From positions 19,459,863 to 19,523,862 of the forward strand of contig NC_089280.1 in NCBI RefSeq assembly GCF_963678975.1: a stretch of 64,000 nucleotides of DNA. Reading direction: 5' to 3'. Below the pieces are notes generated by a model, which saw only the letters and a program-made list of their open reading frames with translations, was not told where the DNA came from and made no database searches. The DNA comes from Dysidea avara (Eukaryota > Porifera > Demospongiae > Dictyoceratida > Dysideidae). The first letter of the stretch is position 1, and every line of letters begins with the position of its first letter. The translations under genes and the position numbers were made by a program. Positions 56,535 through 64,000 of this stretch are shown here, piece by piece.

Positions 56535-57914
56535 CACCCAGCTAGCTAGCTAGCTATTTCAATCAACACTTCTCAGTCAAAAAATATTCTTTGCCTGTAT
56601 GTTTTAATGTGGACTAAACTGCACTGGTTTTGCCTTACTGGTGTAGTCGCATGTGATTAATAATTATTTTAATCACTTCATCAAAACTGATGGTTCCATT
56701 AGCTGCACACTCAGGTTTCGGCTCTATGGCAATGTCTTGTATAGTCCATACTTTACTGTTTTAATTTTTTATCAGCAAGCTTACTAAGTGTTCATAATAT
56801 CAAGTAGCTAAGCTACAACAATTCCATAGCTGCCAGAGAACTGTTGCCCATACAGAAATTCTAACATGCATGCAAGCTACACCTCTATGTGAAAATTGTG
56901 TTTACTCTATATATATTGCCAAACTGATGAATAAAGTGATAACGGTAACTGCTAATATGGATATATATACGTGGAGCTGTAACAGTTATCATGGAAGGGG
57001 TTCCAAGGCTTTCAGAAACCTCCCTTTTAAATATAGATTCCTAAGGTTTCAGCAGAAACCTCATAGACAGTACTAAGCACAAAAGTGTCTGTGAGTGAGT
57101 ACACACACGAACAGCATAATTATATATAGTTCAACTTGATACATTTATTTCTCAGAGAAGGATTTACAAATGGGACATTGAAATTTTCTTTCAAAAATAT
57201 AAATCTAGTAAAGTAGTCAACTATATACTCTAATAGAGCAGTATACCCTAATAGTCCTATCATTAATATGGGAAGAAGGTTTTAATTGTCACAATGGTGA
57301 AGAGCGTTACATTTCAGGGATTCAATGAGAAATTAAGGAATAATTCTAGACCAGATATTATAGCATGGTATAATGTGGGTGATGTCAGCAAAACTCAATA
57401 CTCCAGTATTATGTCATAAAATATAGAAATCTGTTTTGTTTTGTTTTAGACCATTAAAATATTTAAGGTCTCTCAGTGCATGGCTGCCAGCATTCCTCTT
57501 GTAACTTAATGATAGTTTCCTTTGATAAATCCTTTGGTTATGCATTATGTATTAGCATGGTGAAAAGCTGACAGACAAAGCTCCAAAAGAAAGTTAGAAT
57601 GGACAGACAGTGTTAATGCATAGTACTTGTATTTGTCCTATAGTAGCCCTTTGTGAACTTACAATATTATGCAAGTTTTATATCTCGTAGTGATTTGCAT
57701 ACTAAAATCCTTCTGTGGCCATAAAAGACAGACACCTTCACCTATGTATGGGACATGATACAGCCTCCTGCAAGATACTTATCCTGCCCCAGGTACACTG
57801 ACTGACTCATAGCACCTAAGTAATGTACAGGTGTCCTGGTGGTTTGGCATGACGATGCTAGCACAGCAGCTGAAAATTTTGCTTTGCTTTTTGTGTGTAT
57901 GTGTGTGCATGTGT
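56535..57914. other. Intergenic; contains CTCTAATAGAG motif
   Basis: No gene seen. A TATACTCTAATAGAGCAGTA motif with a degraded second copy (ACCCTAATAGTCCTA) is at about 57220-57262, without visible flanking TIRs. Confidence 0.4.
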
Positions 57915-58006
57915 GTGAGTGAGTGAGTTAGTGAGTGAGTTAGTGAGTGAGTGAATGAGTGAGTGAGTAAGTGAGTGGGTGGGTGGGTGGGTGGGTGGGT
58001 GGGTGG
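57915..58006 (+). repeat. GTGA/GTGG microsatellite, left flank
   Basis: GTGAGTGAGT-type repeats passing into (GTGG)n at 57974-58006, directly against the hAT end. The Thr/His/Ser/Leu and Pro/Thr/His ORFs on the minus strand are repeat artefacts. Confidence 0.95.
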
Positions 58007-61000
58007 CAGTGTTTTTGATAAGGCTATATGGCGCGCCATTGGCGCTAGCCATCCTCCACTGGCCCACTTATAAACAGAACTTAGCGCCAGGCTGGCGCAG
58101 TGTAGAATTTATTAGCGCCAATGGAGCAAGTGCAATTTAATAGCAAAGCGCCACTGGCACTTAACATTTACCTGAGTTTTGATAAGGTAATGTCTTTTAA
58201 ACGTGAATAACATTACTTATCAACAATTAAGTAGCCAAGCAGTCCCATAGAGCTTCCTCCATTAGTCTTCGCTATGGTTTCTAATTATGGTATTCGTATG
58301 TCAATGACCACAGATACCCGAGCGCAAATACATTATCCAATTAACATTGTAAGGCTTCAGTCACGTGTTTACAGATGTCAGCTTCGAAGAAACAGCGATT
58401 GCTCAGTCCATTTGTCAGGGCTGAGCTATCATCCAGTGGAGTACTAGAAAACACTGAGACTTTACCTTCTTCATCTTCATCGAGCACAAGTGAAGAAATG
58501 GCGACAAACCTCCATCACGACATTAGCACGAGAAAGTTTTTACCACGTTGGAAATATCTATTCCCATGGGTTGAGGTTGAAGATGATGAATGCAGCGAAG
58601 AATTTATAGAAAAACTATACTGTCGTGAGTGTAGAGCAGCAGGACTGAAAAATGATTTTGCACTTGGGAAGGTTCGTCAGCTAAAGGCTGGAAAAAAGAG
58701 TACCTCAGACGTCACGCTGATTCGAGCAACCATTCACGGATTGCTCCGCAGGTTACTGCTATTGCTAAAACCGCCAGTTCCATGTTTAAAGCACCTAAAA
58801 CATCTGCTTCTGAAAGAGAAACGTTGGGACTGTTAATTAACATCCATTTCTTGGCTACAAATGGACTTTCAATGAATAAAGGAGCCCCACTTCATTCTCT
58901 TGTAGATTTTCATATTTTATTTCATGACAAAGAGCCAGTGATAATTGAAGATGATTTGGAAGAGGTATCATCTCTATCTACAACAGCCAGCATTTGGTTG
59001 TCTAAGACCCATAGGAGCACCTACAGCACTTGGGAATTTGTGCATGCTCTTAATGCTGTAACAGAGAGTGAAGATGTTGCTAAATTACAAAAGGCAAGGT
59101 ATTTTTCTTTACTGTTAGATGAATCCAATGACATTTCGTGCGCCAAAAATCTTATGGTTTATTGTCAGTTTTTGGATAGAGAAAACAATAAAAAAGAATT
59201 GAAATTTATGAAATTGTTGGCTTTGAAAGAATGCGATGCGGATTCAATTTTCAAATCAGTGGCAGAATATTTTCATGAAATTGATGTTTCAATGGATAAA
59301 ATGATCATGTTTACTAGTGATGGAGCATCAGTGATGCTTGGGTGCAGTAATGGTGTTCAGGCCAAGTTGAAATCTGTCGTGCCACATTTAATGGAATTTC
59401 ACTGTGTTGCTCATCGAGAAGCGTTATCAGTTAGCCAGGCCTACCAGTCTGTTGAATATTTTATTCAAATAGAAAGCATGCTCCGTGCGATTTACTCATA
59501 TTTTTCGCACTCAAGCGTGCGAACTGAGCGATTAAAGCTTGTGTTTAGTGTGCTCAATAAGAAGTTTGTTAGGATACAAAAGCTGTTTGATATCCGCTGG
59601 CTGAGTCGACTCCAAGCTGTAAGGGCTGTTGTGCGTTCTTATGAAGTACTAGTTACATATTTTGAGGATCAGTCTAATAAAGATATCACTGCTGATGGAA
59701 TTGCAAAAAGACTAAAAAAGTATCGGTTTGTTGTGTCGTTACATTTCTTGTGTGATATTCTTAGTACCCTTGGCCAATTAAACAAAACATTTCAAATACC
59801 TACCTACCACCCATGTGATGCACACAGAAAAGTTACTGAAGTTATTAAAGCCCTAAAAAACAGGTATTTACAAAAAGATATACGATGGGGTCCTTACACT
59901 ACAGAATGCATTGAAGGAATTGCACATCACACAATACAGGTTGAAGAAACAGAATTACAAAAGCAGATGGAGGAAAAGAAAAGGCTTGAGACAGATGTAG
60001 CAAAGTTTGTTCAGGCTATAGTCAACAATTTAATAGCTCGCTTTCCAAGTAGTGATATTATTCAAGCAGCAAGAATATTTGATCCAGCTGCAGTTCCTGG
60101 TTCTGATACAGATTGTGCAGCATATGGAGAAAGAGATCTACTGTTACTGACTAGTCAGTATTCATCATTTGTGGATCACAATTTGTGCTCACTGGAGTGG
60201 GATACTCTGAAGCATTGTATGAAGATAAGCTATGCAAGGTATTCTCTGAGGGAGTTCATGCTGAAATTAGCTACTGATGTTACACTTATAATGCACTACC
60301 CTTCTCTCTCTAAACTAGCAGAAATTGTACTGATATATCCTTCTAGTACTTCTGAAGTAGAAAGAGGCTTTTCTTACCAAAATGCTACAAAGACAAAATT
60401 CCGTAATCGGTTGAGTGTGTGTCACCTCGACCAGCTGCTTAGATTAAGACTTAATGCATCCAAGCCTGCAGAATTTCCTTTTCACGAAGCGTACAAAAAA
60501 TGGGTTGAAACTAAGCACCGTCGTTACGTTATACCTCTGCCTGAAAAGCAAAATATAGACTTAGATGATTCAGACTCATCAGACTCAGAGTAATGTTTTT
60601 CATTATCAAAACTGTAGTATACTCTGTATTGTAGTGTGACCTAGTGTTCTTAGTGATATTATTGTAATACATAGTGTGTAACTTGACATGACTTGAAAAG
60701 AAACGTATATATACATACATGATTTAATTGAGTGAATGCCAGGGTTTGTAGTGTCAGGACAAACATACACACTAGTACACTGTATGGACACAAGCACTGT
60801 ACTGTTTCTTTGTGCTGCCTAAGCAGAAGGGTTGGCATTGTATTTGTGGTTCCTCCCTTGAATGTAGCAACCAACTGGTACTTGTTAGTAGAATAAACTG
60901 TCATACATGAGTCAGACAGTAGGCTCCTGTCAAATCCAATCTTGGTTGGAAAATGGGCTATTTGTCAGGAATTTGTTTATTGTAAGCCCTGGTGGATGCT

Positions 61001-61279
61001 TTTCACATTGACACTGTTTAATTATGATTGTGGAATAGTGTGCTCCTTGAGTCCTTGACGTGACTTGATGCTACCTAAAATGATGCACACATACATAATC
61101 TGAGTGAATGCTCTTCACAACATAACATGTACACTACAAGAAAAAAAATTCCCTAACAAAAAAAAATCCCTAACAATAGATTTCCTTCTGCTCATGGCGC
61201 AAGAGCAAACAAATCTGGCTCAACAGCATGGTGGGTTGGGCCAATTTGGTGCAAGTTGGTAGCTTTATCAAAAACCCTG
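58007..61279 (+). mobile_element. hAT transposon with complete ends
   Basis: CAGTGTTTTTGATAAGGCTA and its inverted counterpart TAGCTTTATCAAAAACCCTG form the TIRs. GTGGGTGG lies on both sides, compatible with an 8-bp duplication, although the microsatellite target makes this untestable by eye. The left subterminal region repeats TGGCGC/GCGCCA motifs. It carries one transposase gene, frameshifted. Confidence 0.85.
58375..60593 (+). pseudogene. hAT-family transposase with a single frameshift
   Basis: The ATG-led frame runs from 58375; homology moves to the +2 frame at about 58677, and that frame is open to TAA 60591-60593. One missing base there explains it. The break lies inside an N-terminal BED/TTF-like zinc finger, between YCREC and the HADSSNH pair. 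The downstream part has hAT catalytic landmarks: SLLLDESNDIS, FTSDGASVMLG, EFHCVAHREAL and the C-terminal dimerisation block YPSSTSEVERGFS ... LRLRL. An acidic tail DSDSSDSE ends it. The type resembles ZMYM/C17orf113-like hAT proteins. Apart from the frameshift it appears undamaged, so loss was recent or reflects a sequencing error. Confidence 0.87.
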
Positions 61280-61507
61280 GTGGGTGGGTGGGTGGGTGGG
61301 TGGGTGGGTGGGTGAGTGAGTGAGTGGGTGACTGACTGACTGAGCGAGGGAGTGAGTGAGTGAGTGAGTGAGTGAGTGAGTGAGTGAGTGAGTGAGTGAG
61401 TAGTGAGTGAGTGAGTGAGTGAGTGAGTGAGTGAGTGATGAGTGAGTGAGTGAGTGAGTGAGTGAGTGAGTGAGTGAGTGAGTGAGTGAGTGAGTGAGTG
61501 AGTGAGG
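61280..61507 (+). repeat. GTGG then GTGA microsatellite, right flank
   Basis: (GTGG)n at 61280-61313 passes into about 190 bp of (GTGA)n with small interruptions. It mirrors the left flank, so the transposon split a single compound microsatellite. Confidence 0.95.
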
Positions 61508-62559
61508 AATGGACTAGTACTTTTGAGTAAAAGTAAGGTGGAATCTTGCTGGATTATCAAAGTAGTTAATGTTTTTCCCTATAGTGTTAAACTGATAATG
61601 CCAGCAGCTAAACTGAATTGGAGGATGCTTCTGACTTTGCTAAAATAATTGTTGATGCATTGAATAATTCCCTGAATACCAGTCAACCAAGTTAAGGAAA
61701 GCATAACACATGATCACACTATATTGTACGTAGCTGCTTATACACATCCATACTACCCCTGTTCTGTATAATTTCAGTTCAGCCACTGTATAATAAGGAT
61801 TTGTGGAGCTGACCGGACTGCCACACAAGAAGAGCATAACAAGCAAGATAGAATTGTACCTGGTAAGTCCAGCTTTATAGGCAATGCTTGTGACTGTTAA
61901 TAAAGCATGTTTTGTGACCTTATTTTTAGATGCTCAATGTGACCATGATTGCTTACAATCAAAGGCAACGTCTGTAGATACTTCTGTTGATCTACTGATT
62001 TTACTGTGGTATATATCTTTAATGACTGATCATTAGATACTTGGACATTCAGCAAATACATACATGTATAATATACAACAGGTTATATAATTGTTGCAAG
62101 CAAATTAAAATACTCTACAACATATTAACAGACTATACAATTGACTACTTACTAACACAGCAGAAAAGCTGGCTACTGAGATACTGGTAGTTGAAATACA
62201 GCTATGCATCTAGGAGCTGAGCAAATTTTATGCAGCCATGTGTGAAAGAACTCTATTCTATTGAACATGTACTGCAGTCTCATAAGCATAAAATGACAAA
62301 TGCTTAGAAACAGCATAATCTAATATTTACTTATTTGTTTTACTGAGCAGAAATCACACAAGATTATAACGCACAGATATAAATCACTAAAGTTATTTAA
62401 AACTGATCTAAGGAGGGAGAATTAACTACGTAGAGGGGAAGTGGGTTCAAAGCTTAATTACTGAGGGAGAAAAGGAAAATTTATATGAATCAATGTTCGT
62501 CATTAGTTGCTGAAATATCCATTCCTTAATTGAGGGTCACAAGGGATAAAGGAATCTTT
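61508..62559. other. Intergenic, no gene seen
   Basis: AT-rich; no recognisable gene or repeat end. Confidence 0.4.
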
Positions 62560-63236
62560 ATAGGGATATCAATCTTGTACATCATTGTACGTTTAGCTCT
62601 GACTTTTCTCTGTTGTAGTGTAGGTAGATCTAGTGTAGTCAGCATGCTGATTAGAAACACTGGAGTATCTAGAAAAATCATTTAGACAGAATCTGGCAGC
62701 TCTTGACTCTTCTGGATGGCTTCAATTTTGTTTATATTGATTTTTGTGTGGGGATCTCAAACAGGTGATGTGTATTCCACGATAGGTCTAACCATACTTG
62801 TACCATTTGCACTTAACACGACTTGGGCAGTGACGTAGATTTATATATATAGAAAGGCAATGATTTGGTTAGCTTTATAGACAATTCTTTGAATATGATC
62901 ATACCAAGTGAGCTTGCATGCTGTCAATAGTAACCCCAAGATAAGTAGCAGACAAAACTTCCATGATTAGGGTGTTCTCAATGTAGTAAGTATGCAATTT
63001 GTCACTCTTATAGAAACTCAGGATTGAATGACATCATCCAAGTGTGTGACCATTGAGCTAGCAGTCCAAATTTGTTGTAAAGTAATACAGTCATCTGCAG
63101 TGTGTATAAAAAAAAACATCATCAGCATAAAAAATTATAACTTAATTTTATTGCAGACACAGATAGGTAGGTCATTGATGTAGAGTAAGAATAGTAAAGG
63201 TGCAAGCACAGTAGCTTGAGGTATGCCTGAGGATAT
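62560..63236 (-). pseudogene. Decayed LINE reverse transcriptase remnant
   Basis: Read on the minus strand, 63236 to about 63100 gives a GIPQATVLAPLLF-like motif, LLYINDLPI and, after a stop/frameshift, FYADDVFF. Then come IENTLI and ATYLGVTIDS (RT C-terminal RYLGV-type motif), followed by a degraded end with several stops. A 5' part and the full frame are missing. This copy is older than the other two LINE pieces in the window. Confidence 0.7.
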
Positions 63237-63486
63237 ATTATATGTACCGACATCCACACATTACAGCTACAGTGCTGATAATAATGATGATGCAAAGTAT
63301 AATGGTTTAATACATATCACATACATGCATAAAATGAAATTTTAAGAGGTTCTTTGAAAGGTAAATTCTATGCCATTGACATGAAGCATGAAAATCTGGT
63401 ATTGGAATTTTTTTATGTCTATTGTGATAATGCTACTTTCATGCTTTCCATTTCTTGAATTCTTCTTTCTGACATCCTCTCCTCAG

Positions 63487-63700
63487 CTGTGCATTATACT
63501 CCTTGGCTGTGCAGGATACTCCCTGGCTGTGCAGGATACTCCCTGGCTGTGCAGGATACTCCCTGGCTGTGCAGGATACTCCCTGGCTGTGCAGGATGCT
63601 CCCTGGCTGTGCAGGATACTCCCTGGCTGTGCAGGATACTCCTTGGCTGTGCAGGATACTCCTTGGCTGTGCAGGATACTCCTTGGCTGTGCAGGATATG
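63487..63700 (+). repeat. 20-bp minisatellite (CTCCCTGGCTGTGCAGGATA)n
   Basis: About ten copies of a 20-bp unit, nearly perfect with T/C variants at one position (CTTGG versus CCTGG). Because 20 is not divisible by 3 and no frame contains a stop, ORFs appear in all three plus frames and on the minus strand. They are not genes. Confidence 0.95.
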
Positions 63701-64000
63701 CTTGATATAGCTGTAAAGAGCTCAAGTACTTTATAATTATTGTATAGTAGCTAGGTGAAGGTTAATTTGCAGTTTCTGTTTACAACTACTACATACGTAA
63801 TGCTGCTGACCTTTCTAGTGACTTTATGACAAGAATATCAGCTCATCGTGGACTGGATAGTGTTGTGCATGAGATCAGTGAAGGTCTTACTGTACTTGTA
63901 GGGAACTCCGGCTCCTAATTTAATATAAGCTTGGACAATGATTGGATGGGAACTAATAAATGTCTTTCTGGCAATGAGTCTAAGCAGCATACATGTATAA
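63701..64000. other. Window end, no gene seen
   Basis: AT-rich. Nothing recognisable. Confidence 0.4.

Noticed and set aside
57779-58067. Thr/His/Ser/Leu and Pro-rich ORFs (also 61192-61560)
   Set aside because: Translations of the GTGA/GTGG microsatellite.

Overview
The window is eukaryotic, AT-rich and crowded with transposable elements. Genes have short GT-AG introns (54-102 bp), TATA boxes and two intronless F-box/LRR genes, and there are many small TIR elements and several non-LTR retrotransposon pieces. This best fits an early-branching marine metazoan. I favour a demosponge because of the secreted paralog array, the TRAF/MATH and F-box paralogs and the style of the repeats, but this is inference and I cannot name the species.

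Layout. 1-846 holds the 3' end of a coiled-coil TRAF/MATH-like gene. 3.0-29.6 kb holds the most distinctive gene content: a dispersed tandem array of one secreted family that I do not recognise. Each member has a tiny signal-peptide exon, a 54-102 bp phase-0 intron and one exon of about 621 bp. The order is A(-, in-frame stop), B(-), C(+), a decayed 3' fragment, D(+), E1(+, two in-frame stops), E(+). B and C are divergent, so the array is split into two arms. Every member has a TATAAAA box 40-65 bp upstream of its ATG, and A-C (partly D) share further promoter blocks. Segmental duplications and small TIR elements fill the gaps.

30-47.3 kb is a transposon graveyard with readable nesting. A CAGTGTTG hAT-like MITE (30017 to 37367) is split by a truncated reverse-transcriptase fragment, a 327-bp perfect-looking hairpin, a 3.3-kb minisatellite with higher-order structure, and two MITEs. 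A near-intact LINE (PHD-finger ORF1 plus endonuclease/RT ORF2) sits inside a young mariner-type MITE at 39989-46115. That MITE's uninterrupted twin at 26796-27280 gives the empty site. Next to the LINE, in the same MITE, is a hAT-like element that itself hosts a further element.

50.1-55.9 kb has two tandem F-box/LRR paralogs on the minus strand. 58.0-61.3 kb is a complete-ended hAT transposon whose transposase is frameshifted, inserted in a GTGG/GTGA microsatellite. The last kilobases hold a decayed minus-strand LINE RT and a 20-bp minisatellite.

Most notable for follow-up are four things: the secreted two-exon family with its shared promoter; a dispersed palindromic motif CTCTAWTAGAG present in otherwise different elements; the LINE whose two ORFs are in one frame separated by a single TGA-CTA stop, with no ATG for ORF2; and a MITE that appears to carry a piece of a host HIRAN-like domain.
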